Below are positions 1-9,668 of a stretch of DNA of 64,000 nt, piece by piece. The DNA lies in assembly GCF_900110105.1 (NCBI RefSeq), contig NZ_FOCL01000002.1:637620-701619 (forward strand), read 5' to 3'. The notes under the pieces were generated by a model. It saw only the letters and a program-made list of their open reading frames with translations. It ran no database searches and had not been told where the DNA came from. Origin of the DNA: Mucilaginibacter gossypiicola. Its GTDB lineage: Bacteria > Bacteroidota > Bacteroidia > Sphingobacteriales > Sphingobacteriaceae. Made by a program: the position numbers and the translations under genes. How positions within the stretch are numbered: position 1 is the stretch's first letter; every line of letters begins with the position of its first letter.

Positions 1-43
1 GCAAACTGCAAACTGCAAACTGCAAACTGCAAACTGCAAACTG
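1..43. repeat. Heptamer tandem repeat
   Basis: Six perfect head-to-tail copies of GCAAACT fill the first 42 bases, and the stop codon of the carboxypeptidase gene follows within 4 bases. The array continues to the window edge, so its true length is unknown. It resembles the other degenerate short-word repeats between genes in this window. Confidence 0.9.
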
Positions 44-46
44 ACG

Positions 47-2554
47 TTACTGCCCCACCATAAACACGGCATTGCTAAATAGCAGTTTACCGTTTTCCCA
101 GAAACTGCGGAACAGCGGGTCATCAACCATATAAACCACTGAACCACGGCCCATGGGTTGTACGCCGAGCAGCAAACCGTTATTGATTTTCTTTTTTGAT
201 TCCTGACCAACAAAACCTGATACGTAGCCATCCTTTTTAATAGTACCAACATTCCAGCCGTCATCACCCGAAAAAAGGTCGTAGATATCATCATTCAGCT
301 TTAATGAATAGTAGTAATCCGGCAAGCCAAAGCCAAGCGGATGGGTATTATCAAGGTTCAGTTTATAAATAGCACCGGGGATGGATTCGCTAAGCGCCAA
401 GCGGTCACGGTCTCCATATAATTTAACGGTTTTATCCTTGTCCTTTTCTTTGTCCTTGTCTTCTTTTTTCTCTTCCTTATGCTTAATCAGGAAACCTTTT
501 TTATCAACCAATAATGATACGGCATTATCCACAGCTATCAGCCTGCCGCCATCACGGATCCAGTTCTGTAGTTTCTCGGAAGGGAAATCTTCATAACGGC
601 CATCGGGGCAAATCACCACATCAAACTCTCCCAATTTTGTGCGAGCCAAGTCCTGATACCTTATTAAAGTAACCGGATACCCAATTTGCGCTTCAAACAA
701 ATGCCAAACCTCGCCCATAGCTTCCGAGTTAATACCATCACCGGCAATCAAAGCTATTTTGGGCTGATGGATATATCTTACCGCATCCGAACCTATATCC
801 GATCCCTTATCAACAAACCCGGTTGAAATAGGGGTAAGCTCCTGGTTGAGCGATGCAGCAGTTTGCGTAACCACCTGATCAAAGTCAGCCAGATCATTGC
901 CTGCGCGGGTAACAATTAATGAGCCTGCTGTGAACTGCTTGCCACCGGCTTCAAAAGGCTTTTCGGCATAGCGAACTTTGATCTTCTTTTTAAGCAAGGC
1001 AGCCAAAAATTTCACATCATTAACAGATTGCCATGCCGATACATAAGCGTAAGCATGGGTATTTACCAGCGGCTTAGGCTCAGCCACGCTCCATTCTGTA
1101 CTGGCAGGTTTAAAAGACTCCTTGAGCCCGTAAGCCTTTAAACCATAAGCATATGGAAGCGACCATGCTGTAATATCGTATGTATTGGAATCGGGTATAA
1201 ATGTTTTTGGTTCCAAAAGTACGTGCAGCAATACTGCTTTAGGCTGATAGGCATTAATTACCAGGTCATTTGCACCAACATTATATTGTTCTGTTTTTTG
1301 GGTAACATAATTAAAGCCGGTAACCGCCTTATTAGCTAAACCAAAACCATACTGAATACCGTTGCGGCCCAGCATTTTTGCCAGTGCGTTAACTTTGTTG
1401 TTATTATCATTTTTGATGACATAAGTTTTGTATTCGCCCGGAGGGTTGGCACGGCTGTTATCAAAAAACTTTTTGTACTCGTCCAGAAGTTTTTGAGTAT
1501 TTAATGCGGCTATCTCCAACGTGCTTAAGCTGGTTGAATGGTGATGGGCCACGCGCTGCACCAATGTAAGAGTATCACCGTTACGGGTAACCACAGCCAA
1601 ACCGGCACTAATGCCACCTTGCTCATAAGTCATGCCGATAGAACCATTATATAAAGGATAAGTATCGCCGTATGACGGGTACAGTAAATCAAATTCATAT
1701 TTGGTGAAATACATCCAGCCGTTCTGATCAAAATACTTGGCGTTATTTTTACCAATAGTGATCTGGAACTGGCGCTGCCATGCGGTGATATCTTTGTGGT
1801 ATGGCTCGGCAGCAGGGGCAAAGTAATATGGTGCATTGTAACCTTGTTCGTGATAATCAACATGAACCTGTGGCAGCCATTGATTATACAAGCCAACACG
1901 TGCCTGAGTTTCTTTTTGTTGTTGCCATGCCCAATCGCGGTTAAGGTCAAAGTAAAAGTGGTTTACCCGGCCACCCGGCCATGGTTCAACGTGTTCACGC
2001 GATGTAGGGTTAGGATCCGGAGCAGCGCCAACTACAGAGTTGTAAAAATTCACATAGCGGTCGCGGCCGTCGGGATTTAAACAAGGGTCGATAACAACAA
2101 CCATATTTTTGAGCCAGGCCTTAGTGGCGATGTTTGCCGGATCAACCAGGTCAAACAAAGTCCACATTGAAGCTTCGCTTGATGCTGGCTCATTACCATG
2201 CACGTTGTAGCTTAACCAGGTAACAACCGGCATGGCGGTGCTGCCGCCACCGCTTTCAATTCCGGCCAGCTTAAGGTTATTATGACGAATCTCTTCCAGC
2301 CTGCCAATATTTTCATCAGATGCTATGAACATCGCCAGTAAAGGCCTGCCCTCATTGGTAGTACCAAACTGCTGCAGCTTTACATTTTTTGAGGCCGAAG
2401 CTACATATCTAAAATATTCAACAATACGGTAATGTGGCGTAAAATGCTCTCCCAGCTTATACCCCAGAAACTCCTGCGGCGACTGAATTTTTTGCGCAAA
2501 AACCGGGCAAAAAAAGCTGATAAATACAAAGAGAAGTAAATGTCTTTTTATCAT
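47..2554 (-). CDS. Secreted M14-family zinc carboxypeptidase
   Basis: An 835-residue protein with a cleavable signal peptide (hydrophobic 5-18, ending VFAQ). The M14 peptidase core is recognisable: zinc ligands His119 and Glu122 in NVHGNEP, a third ligand His235 in VHVDYHEQG, and the catalytic Glu311 in TYEQGG. After about residue 580 comes an alpha/beta region resembling the glutamine-amidotransferase-like C-terminal domain of large Bacteroidota M14 proteins, including a Lys/Asp/Glu-rich low-complexity stretch near residues 690-705. It should act in the periplasm or outside the cell on peptides. The substrate cannot be read from sequence. It is transcribed away from recQ, and the gene between them is a repeat-filled spacer. 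Family assignment is firm; specificity is open. Confidence 0.9.
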   Translation of the reverse strand: MIKRHLLLFVFISFFCPVFAQKIQSPQEFLGYKLGEHFTPHYRIVEYFRYVASASKNVKLQQFGTTNEGRPLLAMFIASDENIGRLEEIRHNNLKLAGIESGGGSTAMPVVTWLSYNVHGNEPASSEASMWTLFDLVDPANIATKAWLKNMVVVIDPCLNPDGRDRYVNFYNSVVGAAPDPNPTSREHVEPWPGGRVNHFYFDLNRDWAWQQQKETQARVGLYNQWLPQVHVDYHEQGYNAPYYFAPAAEPYHKDITAWQRQFQITIGKNNAKYFDQNGWMYFTKYEFDLLYPSYGDTYPLYNGSIGMTYEQGGISAGLAVVTRNGDTLTLVQRVAHHHSTSLSTLEIAALNTQKLLDEYKKFFDNSRANPPGEYKTYVIKNDNNNKVNALAKMLGRNGIQYGFGLANKAVTGFNYVTQKTEQYNVGANDLVINAYQPKAVLLHVLLEPKTFIPDSNTYDITAWSLPYAYGLKAYGLKESFKPASTEWSVAEPKPLVNTHAYAYVSAWQSVNDVKFLAALLKKKIKVRYAEKPFEAGGKQFTAGSLIVTRAGNDLADFDQVVTQTAASLNQELTPISTGFVDKGSDIGSDAVRYIHQPKIALIAGDGINSEAMGEVWHLFEAQIGYPVTLIRYQDLARTKLGEFDVVICPDGRYEDFPSEKLQNWIRDGGRLIAVDNAVSLLVDKKGFLIKHKEEKKEDKDKEKDKDKTVKLYGDRDRLALSESIPGAIYKLNLDNTHPLGFGLPDYYYSLKLNDDIYDLFSGDDGWNVGTIKKDGYVSGFVGQESKKKINNGLLLGVQPMGRGSVVYMVDDPLFRSFWENGKLLFSNAVFMVGQ

Positions 2555-2905
2555 ATAATATATAATAATGTGTAGGAGAAAAGAGATAAGCTAATATGCA
2601 TAAAAATATTGGCAGATTAGTGAATGTGCAAATTTCAGATGTGCAGATATTTGAATGTGCAAATTTCAGATGTGCAGATATGCAAATGATTGAAAGATGC
2701 TTTGCTGTTATTTATAGCGATGCAAAGTATTTTTAAATTTGTACATCAGCACATCTGGAATTTGCACATTTATTATTTAAAATCTGCACATCTGGAATCT
2801 GCACATTTATAATCACTCATCCATCATTTGCATATCTGCACATTCGCACATCTGAAATTTAAATGAATTCTGCACATTTGCATATCTGCACATTTGAAAT
2901 TTATC
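2555..2905. repeat. Imperfect long inverted repeat of TGTGCAAATTTCAGATGTGC words
   Basis: The 351-base spacer between the divergent carboxypeptidase and recQ genes has no gene. A 30-base unit occurs twice at 2621-2650 and 2652-2681 (period 31). From about 2742 to 2900 the same vocabulary occurs in reverse complement (GCACATCTGGAATTTGCACA and variants), so the region could fold into a large imperfect hairpin around a unique core at about 2690-2735. A TAAATTTG box at 2734-2741, with TTTA 19 bases upstream, fits a recQ promoter. Confidence 0.8.
2734..2741 (+). promoter_or_regulatory. Candidate recQ promoter -7 box (TAAATTTG)
   Basis: It matches the Bacteroidota -7 consensus TAnnTTTG. The -33 position (2711-2714) reads TTTA instead of TTTG with the expected 19-base spacer. 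It would give a leader of about 160 bases through the repeat region, which makes it uncertain. Confidence 0.35.
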
Positions 2906-5077
2906 ATGACACCTATCCAGGCCCTGCAAAAATATTTTGGTTATAGTGCCTTCAGGCACGATCAGGAAGCTATTATTCAAAATATACTAAAGGGGCAGGA
3001 TGTTATGGCACTGATGCCTACTGGTGGCGGTAAATCATTGTGTTATCAACTGCCTGCTGTATTACTTGATGGGCTTACCATTGTGATATCGCCGCTTATT
3101 GCGCTGATGAAAGACCAGGTAGATAGCCTGAATGTTAACGGCATCCCGGCGGCTTTTCTTAATTCGTCACTAAACCCTGAAGAAACAAGGGTTTTAGTGA
3201 ACAGATTGAGGAACAACGAGATCAAACTACTTTACCTTGCCCCCGAACGCCTGTTCAGCGCCGAGAGCAAGGATAACAAAGAGAATAAGCTCATCCCCTT
3301 TCTGAAAACGCTGAAAATAGCCCAGATAGCCATTGATGAAGCACATTGTATCTCGTCATGGGGGCATGATTTCAGGCCCGAGTATTTAATGCTTGCCGGG
3401 CTTAAGGAAGAATTTCCGGCTGTACCGGTTATAGCACTTACAGCTACAGCCGATAAGCTCACGCAAAAAGATATTCTGGAGAAATTAAATTTGCATTCGC
3501 CGGCAATATTTGTATCCTCATTTAACAGGGCAAATATCACTTACCGGGTAACTCCTAAAAAAAATAGCTTTAAACAGCTCATTGCCTTTTTGAATGAGCA
3601 TAAAGATGAGTCGGGCATTATTTATTGCCTCTCCCGTAAATCAACCGAAGCTTTGGCCGAGGATTTAAAGGATGAGGGCTTTGCTGCCGAAGCTTACCAT
3701 GCCGGCTTAAGCAACGATGTGAAAGCCCGCAACCAGGAAGCCTTTTTACGCGATGACCTGAAGATCATTGTGGCAACCATCGCTTTCGGCATGGGTATCA
3801 ATAAATCAAACGTGCGCTATGTGGTGCACGTTGATCTGCCTAAAAACATTGAAGGCTATTACCAGGAAACCGGCAGGGCAGGGCGCGATGGCTTACCATC
3901 CGAAGCATTGCTGCTTTACTCGCCCGGTGACGCTATGAAATTACAAGGCTTTGCCAAGGTTGAGGGTAACGAACAACAAAGCCGTATCATGCTCAATAAG
4001 CTTAATGATATGGTGAAGTATTGCCAGCTGCTGTCATGTCGCAGGCAATACCTGATGAAATATTTCGATGAGCAATTTCCGGCCAAATGTGGTTCATGCG
4101 ATGTTTGCCTTACCGAGTATAAACGTTTTGACGGTACGCTGATTGCTCAAAAAGCGTTATCGGCAGTAGCCCGGTTAAATGAACGCTTCGGGGCAAACTA
4201 CGTGATCGATTTTTTACGGGGATCAAAAAGCGACAAGATCCGCGAAGAGCATAAACAGCTTAAAACCTACGGCATTGGCGCAGATATCAGCAAGGCCGAC
4301 TGGCAACATCATATCCGCGAACTGGTAACCATGGGATACCTGCAAACCGCCGGGGATGAGTACCCGGTTTTAAAGCTTACGGCACAAAGTGCAGATATAT
4401 TAAAAGGCGGCCAAAAGGTTGAGTTTATTGAGATAGAAAAGGTAGAAGAAGTTCATCACGAAGAAACCTTACCATACGAAATACCATTGTTTAACCGCCT
4501 GAGAGAGGTTAGGAAAGGCATTGCGGAAGGCGAAAACGTGCCTGCTTACGTCATCGTATCGGATGCTACTTTACAGGAAATGGCAACATACCTACCTCAA
4601 AGTCTTGATGAATTGCGAATGATCTCTGGTTTTGGCGACATTAAACTTGCCCGTTACGGTCGCGAATTGCTTGAACCCGTTAAGGTTTATTGTACCGAAA
4701 AAGGCCTCGGCTCAAAAATAAAGCAGAAATCACCGAAACGTGAACGAAAGGCGAAATCACCAGGGCAAGCCAAATCTTCTTCGCGAAGCAGTGATACTAA
4801 AGCCGAAACGTTTAATTTATATCGTTCCGGAAAAACCATTGCCGAAATAGCTGCTGAACGTGGTTTCACTACATCAACAATAGAAACGCACCTGAGTTAT
4901 TATGTACAAAACGGCGATCTGGACATAACCGAAATAGTACCTCAGCAAAAGATAGCTGCTATTTCCGATGCTGTTGAAAGTTACGGAGCAGAAAAGCTGT
5001 CACCATTAAAAGAGATCTTAGGCGAGGACTACAGCTACGGCGAGATCAGGGCTGTGATAGACTGGATGAAGAGGTAG
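2906..5077 (+). CDS. recQ: ATP-dependent DNA helicase RecQ
   Basis: A 723-residue 3'-5' DNA helicase for recombination repair and fork restart. Walker A GGGKS is at 40-44, the DEAH box at 144-147, and the helicase C-terminal motif QETGRAGRDG follows. The RQC region holds the zinc cysteines (CQLLSC, then CGSCDVC), an HRDC domain lies near 525-600, and the C-terminus has an additional helix-turn-helix (KTIAEIAAERGFTTSTIETHL) typical of the longer Bacteroidota RecQ. An in-frame TTG at 2894 would add four residues, but it lies inside the upstream repeat and the ATG at 2906 gives the normal MTPIQALQ beginning. It is monocistronic; the next gene, murF, is 316 bases away. Confidence 0.96.
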   Translation: MTPIQALQKYFGYSAFRHDQEAIIQNILKGQDVMALMPTGGGKSLCYQLPAVLLDGLTIVISPLIALMKDQVDSLNVNGIPAAFLNSSLNPEETRVLVNRLRNNEIKLLYLAPERLFSAESKDNKENKLIPFLKTLKIAQIAIDEAHCISSWGHDFRPEYLMLAGLKEEFPAVPVIALTATADKLTQKDILEKLNLHSPAIFVSSFNRANITYRVTPKKNSFKQLIAFLNEHKDESGIIYCLSRKSTEALAEDLKDEGFAAEAYHAGLSNDVKARNQEAFLRDDLKIIVATIAFGMGINKSNVRYVVHVDLPKNIEGYYQETGRAGRDGLPSEALLLYSPGDAMKLQGFAKVEGNEQQSRIMLNKLNDMVKYCQLLSCRRQYLMKYFDEQFPAKCGSCDVCLTEYKRFDGTLIAQKALSAVARLNERFGANYVIDFLRGSKSDKIREEHKQLKTYGIGADISKADWQHHIRELVTMGYLQTAGDEYPVLKLTAQSADILKGGQKVEFIEIEKVEEVHHEETLPYEIPLFNRLREVRKGIAEGENVPAYVIVSDATLQEMATYLPQSLDELRMISGFGDIKLARYGRELLEPVKVYCTEKGLGSKIKQKSPKRERKAKSPGQAKSSSRSSDTKAETFNLYRSGKTIAEIAAERGFTTSTIETHLSYYVQNGDLDITEIVPQQKIAAISDAVESYGAEKLSPLKEILGEDYSYGEIRAVIDWMKR

Positions 5078-5140
5078 GAATAATTTTTGTTAAGGCTAAT
5101 TTAACCATGCGCTCGTTTGCAGCCACCAAGACAAAAAATA

Positions 5141-5233
5141 TGTCATTGCGAGGAGGAACGACGAAGCAATCGCATACTATACAGAGCAGAGATGCATTGG
5201 CTACGGGATTGCCACGCTACGCTCGCAATGACA
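5141..5233. repeat. TGTCATTGCGAG palindromic repeat element, copy 1
   Basis: It begins TGTCATTGCGAGGAGG and ends CTCGCAATGACA, forming a terminal inverted repeat with the half-sites GAAGCAATCGC and GATTGCCACGC inside. The same family recurs at 6768-6850, 33301-33394 and 47001-47090, with decayed copies at 55917-55978 and 57051-57175. It has no coding capacity and resembles a REP or MITE element. Confidence 0.85.
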
Positions 5234-5244
5234 TAGGCTTTAAC

Positions 5245-5352
5245 CTTGCACTCGTTTGTAACGAGCGCTCAATATGGGTTTGCGTTTTAAACGCAAGCCC
5301 TGGCGATACAATCGCCAAACTACGTTAAGCACTCGTTACAAACGAGCGCAAG
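5245..5352. repeat. Element with CTTGCACTCGTT terminal inverted repeats
   Basis: A 108-base element whose ends are inverted repeats of about 24 bases with two mismatches (left begins CTTGCACTCGTTTG, right ends AAACGAGCGCAAG). The interior holds two smaller palindromes, GGTTTGCGTTTTAAACGC and TGGCGATACAATCGCCA. A collapsed version consisting of just the fused ends lies at 55874-55900. With copy 1 of the TGTCATTGCGAG family it fills the 316-base gap between recQ and murF. Confidence 0.8.
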
Positions 5353-5370
5353 ATAATTGTACTTTTGATT

Positions 5371-5378
5371 TACGTTTG
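5371..5378 (+). promoter_or_regulatory. Candidate murF promoter -7 box (TACGTTTG)
   Basis: It matches TAnnTTTG and lies 15 bases before the murF ATG, giving a very short leader. A second match, TACTTTTG, is at 5360-5367. No good -33 TTTG is present at 19 bases for either. Confidence 0.5.
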
Positions 5379-5393
5379 CCATTATAAATACAC

Positions 5394-6743
5394 ATGACTA
5401 CTACAATCACACTCTACGATATATACACCAAACACCCCGTAATCAGCACCGATACCCGGAGGATAACGCCGGGCAGCCTGTTCTTCGCACTCAAAGGCGA
5501 TAAGTTTGATGCCAACACTTTTGCGCAAAAAGCAGTGGAGGCAGGTGCGGCTTACGCTGTAATTGATAACTCTGAATATCAACTGGGCAATCAATATTTA
5601 TTAGTTGAGGATGTTTTAGCTACATTACAGGATCTGGCCCGCCACCATCGCCGCCAGCTTAGTATCCCGGTTGTTGGGCTTACCGGCACCAATGGCAAAA
5701 CGACAACCAAAGAGCTGATCAATGCCGTGCTTTCACAGCATTTCAAAAGCCAGGCTACCCAGGGCAACTTAAATAACCACATTGGCGTGCCGCTTACTTT
5801 ACTAACCATCGATGCCAGTCATGAAGTTGCCGTGATTGAAATGGGGGCCAATCATCAAAAAGAAATAGAACTACTGTGCAGTATTGCTCAACCATCGCAT
5901 GGCTTAATTACCAATGTTGGTAAAGCACACCTGGAAGGTTTTGGCGGAGTTGAAGGTGTAAAGAAGGGTAAGGGGGAGTTGTATGATTTCTTTGCCGCCC
6001 TGCCCCTTAAAACGGGGGCAAGCAAAACAGATGGCGTTGTCTTTGTTAACAGCGATGATACTGTTTTAATGGAGATGGCTGCAGCCCGTCGTTTGCCTCA
6101 TGTGGAGTATTATGGAACCGATGCCATCGATAACCTCATCAGTGGCGAACTGCTGGAAAATTCTCCGCTCCTGACTTTGGAGTGGACCAACAATAAAACC
6201 GGCGACAGTTATAAAGTTAAAACCCAGCTAACCGGCACTTATAACCTGCCTAATATTTTAGTGGCGATATGTATCGGCACATATCTGGGCTTATCGGCAA
6301 ATGAAATTAATGCCGGTATCGAAGGCTATCAACCTAAAAACAACCGCTCGCAAATTGTACAAACCGCCACCAACACCCTCATTTGCGATTACTACAATGC
6401 CAACCCGAGCAGCATGTTTGTGGCCATTGAAAATGTGGGTAAAATTGAAGCAAAAAGGAAAGTGCTTATTTTGGGGGATATGTTTGAAATGGGCCCCGAA
6501 GCAGCCACTGAACACGCGTCTGTTATCCGCAAAGCAATGGATACTGCTGTTGATGAACGGATCTTTATCGGCAAGGATTTTTTAAGTCAACAGTCTGAAG
6601 CCGGAAGTGGGGGTGAAGCAACCTTTTATGAAACATCTGAAGATGCTATCGCAGGCTTGAAAGCTCACCCTATCACTAATTCAACTATCCTGATCAAAGG
6701 ATCAAGAGGAATGGCTTTGGAGCGGCTGGTGGAATTGTTTTAA
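5394..6743 (+). CDS. murF: UDP-N-acetylmuramoyl-tripeptide--D-alanyl-D-alanine ligase MurF
   Basis: A 449-residue cytoplasmic Mur ligase that adds D-Ala-D-Ala to UDP-MurNAc-tripeptide in peptidoglycan synthesis. The N-terminal domain carries STDTRRITPGSLFFALKG, which binds the uridine end. The ATP loop GLTGTNGKTTTKE is at about 95-107, and the central-domain motifs NHIGVPLTLL and EMGANHQKEI fit MurF. The C-terminal domain has DYYNANPSSM and LGDMFEMGP, which are characteristic of MurF and not MurC/D/E. The length is normal. The gene stands alone, not in a dcw cluster, between two repeat-rich spacers. Confidence 0.96.
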   Translation: MTTTITLYDIYTKHPVISTDTRRITPGSLFFALKGDKFDANTFAQKAVEAGAAYAVIDNSEYQLGNQYLLVEDVLATLQDLARHHRRQLSIPVVGLTGTNGKTTTKELINAVLSQHFKSQATQGNLNNHIGVPLTLLTIDASHEVAVIEMGANHQKEIELLCSIAQPSHGLITNVGKAHLEGFGGVEGVKKGKGELYDFFAALPLKTGASKTDGVVFVNSDDTVLMEMAAARRLPHVEYYGTDAIDNLISGELLENSPLLTLEWTNNKTGDSYKVKTQLTGTYNLPNILVAICIGTYLGLSANEINAGIEGYQPKNNRSQIVQTATNTLICDYYNANPSSMFVAIENVGKIEAKRKVLILGDMFEMGPEAATEHASVIRKAMDTAVDERIFIGKDFLSQQSEAGSGGEATFYETSEDAIAGLKAHPITNSTILIKGSRGMALERLVELF

Positions 6744-6767
6744 AACATGAATACAATCCTATAAAAG

Positions 6768-6850
6768 CGTCATTGCTGAGGCACGAAGTAATCCCAAACT
6801 ATACCGAGCGGATCTGCTAATAGGAGATTGCTTCGTACCTCACAATGACG
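6768..6850. repeat. TGTCATTGCGAG-family repeat, diverged copy
   Basis: It begins CGTCATTGCTGAGGCACGAAG and ends with the inverted match CTTCGTACCTCACAATGACG, with flanking half-sites AGTAATC and GAGATTGC. It lies between the 3' ends of convergent murF and the FtsX permease gene, where it may also serve as a transcript-end hairpin. Confidence 0.8.
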
Positions 6851-6887
6851 TGTTTTTTTCGTCACTTGTCTTTATAGTAAATCCACA

Positions 6888-9236
6888 TTACTCCCGCCTC
6901 AAACTATCAACAGGATTAGCCAGCGCGGCTTTAACCGATTGGAAACTGATAGTAATAAAGGCTATTAAAAGGGCAATTACGGCAGCTAAGGCAAAGGTTG
7001 TCCAGTTTATGCCAATGCGATATGCGAAAGCATCCAACCAGTGGCTCATAGCCAGCCATGCTATAGGGAAGGCTATTACAATAGCTATCAACACCAGCTT
7101 AATAAAATCTTTCGCCAACAGGGTAACCACACTTCCTACTGTTGCGCCTAAAACTTTTCGCACGCCTATTTCACGGGTTCGTACCTGAGCTGTAAAGGCT
7201 GCCAAACCAAGCAAACCAAGGCAGGAAATAAAAATCGCTATGCCGGCAAAGTAATTAAACAATGCTCCTTCACGCTGTTCGCCCTGGTAAAGGTTATTGA
7301 ATTCTTCGTTCAGGAAGTTATAAGAAAAAGGAAACTCCCCGTTGTATTGCTTAAACTGGCTACCCACTGCGGCTATAGCTGCGGCAGCATTATTGGTGCT
7401 GGTTTTTATATACATAGTTTGATAAACGGCCGGGCGATAAAAGAAAATAGCGGGTGCAATTTTCTCGCGCAGACTGGCAAAATGAAAGTCTTTAATTACG
7501 CCGATGATAGTCCCGTTTGTTTTTTGGAAACGGAAATGCTTGCCGATAGGGTTTTTCATCCCGATTTCCTTTACGGCGGCTTCGTTAAGTATAAAATGAG
7601 TGGAATCTGCTACTGCGCCGCTAAAGCTGCTACCTTGCTGCATTTTGAGCTTAAAAAACCGGATAAAGTCCTTATCTATCCCCATGGGGTGAAGGATAAA
7701 TGTCTGGCCCGGGGCCTTGCCATCCCATGAATTATCCCCCGATATCATGCCGCTACTAATGATACTGCTCGTTGCATGGGTTACGGCCTCTATGCCGGGC
7801 TCCTTCAAAAGCTCGGCCTTTATGGCATCATAATGCCTTGAGGCGTCACGCAGCCAAACACCAAAAACGCGGCTTTTATCGTACCCTAAATTTTTTGATT
7901 GGATGTATTTGAGTTGCCGGGTAATAACCAAAGTACTCACAATAAGCACCACCGAAAAGGTAAATTGCAGCACCACCAGTATCTTACGAAAAAGCACATC
8001 GCCTATACCATTTGATATTTTGCCCTTAAGTGCCTTCAATGGTTCGAAAGATGAAAGCAACAATGCCGGGTAAATGCTGGATAATAACAGGGTAGCGATT
8101 ATTGTTCCCGCGATAACCAGCCAAATATGGTAATCGGAAAGGTTAAACACCAGCTGTTTACCTGCTATTGTATTAAATACCGGCATCACATTATAAATTA
8201 CCAGCACCGCCAAAACCGACGAAAGCACGAACAACAAGGCTGTTTCGATCACAAACTGCATAAACAATTGTGTTTTTGCGGCGCCGATGATTTTCCGCAT
8301 GCTGATCTCCTTGGCCCGCAGCATGGCCCGCGCGGTTGAAAGATTAACATAGTTAATGCAGGCAATAACCAATATTACTAAAGCTATAATAATAAAAATG
8401 CGTACAGTGCTGATCCCGCGGTCGGTGCCATCGGCATTGTAAAGATGCATTTTACCGATAGGCAGCACGAGATAGTCGGCATCAGTATCCTCGGGCTTCC
8501 GTTTCAGGTGAATACTATTCAAATCGGCCGATAGCTGTTTTAATGATGTGCCGGGTCTTAGCTGCAAATAGGTTTCATAGGCATAATTACTAAAATCATG
8601 GTTCACATCAACTTTAAAGACCTTAACGTGATAGCTCATGGGCATGATCATGTCATAATGAATGCTTGAGTTAAGCGGAAAATCATTAATAACACCCGAT
8701 ACCGTAAAATTCTCTTTATTATCGGCAACAATAACTTTTCCGATAGCATCCGCGCTCCCGAAATATTTCTTAGCTGTGCTTTTTGTGATCACCACCGAAT
8801 TATCGCTTGCAAAAGGCTTTGCCTTATTACCCTCAATCAACGGAAAATCAAAAACGGTAAACAGCGACGGATCGGCAAAACCAACCGCCTGCTCTCTGAA
8901 AACTTTATCCTGGTATTTATACAATGAAAAAAGCCAGTTATCGGTAAGGCGCACCTGGTTTTGCACGACCGGCAATTCCTGTTTTGCCAATGGCCCCATT
9001 GGGGCAACCGTAACTTGCCAAATCTGTTTTGAGGCACCGGTTCCTCCAAATAGCTCTATCCGGTAAATATTAGATGCGTTTTTATGGAAGCTGTCAAAGC
9101 TAAATTCGTCCTGCACCCAAAGCAGGATCAGGATGCCAATGGCAAGGCCCACAGTTAACCCGGCAATATTGATCACCGAATAAAATTTATTGCGAACGAG
9201 GTTACGCCAGGCTGTTTTGATATAGTTTTTCAGCAT
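6888..9236 (-). CDS. FtsX/MacB-type ABC transporter permease
   Basis: A 782-residue inner-membrane permease of the MacB/FtsX superfamily with duplicated architecture. It begins MLKNYIKTAWRNLVRNK followed by a first membrane helix (NIAGLTVGLAIGILIL), a large periplasmic domain to about residue 270, three helices between about 280 and 430, a second periplasmic domain, and three closing helices with the family signature REIGVRKVLGA. The open frame extends 12 codons upstream, but MLKNY is the standard family start and matches ATG at 9234-9236. No ATPase subunit gene is adjacent, so its partner must be encoded elsewhere. Members often export peptides, lipids or antibiotics; the substrate here is unknown. 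Confidence 0.9.
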   Translation of the reverse strand: MLKNYIKTAWRNLVRNKFYSVINIAGLTVGLAIGILILLWVQDEFSFDSFHKNASNIYRIELFGGTGASKQIWQVTVAPMGPLAKQELPVVQNQVRLTDNWLFSLYKYQDKVFREQAVGFADPSLFTVFDFPLIEGNKAKPFASDNSVVITKSTAKKYFGSADAIGKVIVADNKENFTVSGVINDFPLNSSIHYDMIMPMSYHVKVFKVDVNHDFSNYAYETYLQLRPGTSLKQLSADLNSIHLKRKPEDTDADYLVLPIGKMHLYNADGTDRGISTVRIFIIIALVILVIACINYVNLSTARAMLRAKEISMRKIIGAAKTQLFMQFVIETALLFVLSSVLAVLVIYNVMPVFNTIAGKQLVFNLSDYHIWLVIAGTIIATLLLSSIYPALLLSSFEPLKALKGKISNGIGDVLFRKILVVLQFTFSVVLIVSTLVITRQLKYIQSKNLGYDKSRVFGVWLRDASRHYDAIKAELLKEPGIEAVTHATSSIISSGMISGDNSWDGKAPGQTFILHPMGIDKDFIRFFKLKMQQGSSFSGAVADSTHFILNEAAVKEIGMKNPIGKHFRFQKTNGTIIGVIKDFHFASLREKIAPAIFFYRPAVYQTMYIKTSTNNAAAAIAAVGSQFKQYNGEFPFSYNFLNEEFNNLYQGEQREGALFNYFAGIAIFISCLGLLGLAAFTAQVRTREIGVRKVLGATVGSVVTLLAKDFIKLVLIAIVIAFPIAWLAMSHWLDAFAYRIGINWTTFALAAVIALLIAFITISFQSVKAALANPVDSLRRE

Positions 9237-9388
9237 AATAAAATCGACTTTATCTGATTGCATAACAATCAAAACAATGCCAATACTGCAATTTACTACT
9301 TATCAACCACTTAGATAAACACTACAATATATTATCGTTCGGATACGGACAATTGAGTGTTCATTTATGCAACGGAGTGGAGAAGCTA

Positions 9389-9664
9389 TCAACCCTCAAA
9401 GACAGGAGTTATCATATTATGATTTACCAGGATCCGCATCAGCATATCAACCGAAAAATCGCGCGTTATATCAATACTGATGAAATCTGTTTCGCCATTT
9501 TTAATCTCGCAGGCATCCCGGTCAAAATATAACACGAGCCCGCGCATACTACCCGAAATAATGACAATGCGTTCATTATTAATGAGCTTAAAACTATTGC
9601 GCGTACGCTTAAAAAAGCTGCACAGGTTTTTAATATGCCTATAGGTAAGTAATGAAATGATCAT
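9389..9664 (-). CDS. Hypothetical 91-residue protein, last gene of SDR operon
   Basis: I do not recognise this protein. It has no signal peptide or clear membrane helix. The middle (NNERIVIISGSMRGLVLYFD) looks like alternating beta strands, followed by an acidic helix. It begins 4 bases after the stop codon of the upstream short-chain dehydrogenase gene and reads on the same strand, so it is almost certainly the third cistron of that operon. Its short length, normal base composition and tight spacing favour a real gene. Function unknown. Confidence 0.6.
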   Translation of the reverse strand: MIISLLTYRHIKNLCSFFKRTRNSFKLINNERIVIISGSMRGLVLYFDRDACEIKNGETDFISIDITRDFSVDMLMRILVNHNMITPVFEG

Positions 9665-9668
9665 GCTG

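Noticed and set aside
2621..2900. Possible CRISPR array from repeated TGTGCAAATTTCAGATGTGC units
   Set aside because: Units differ in length, spacers are absent or a single base, orientation reverses, and no cas genes are present. It is a degenerate hairpin-forming repeat.
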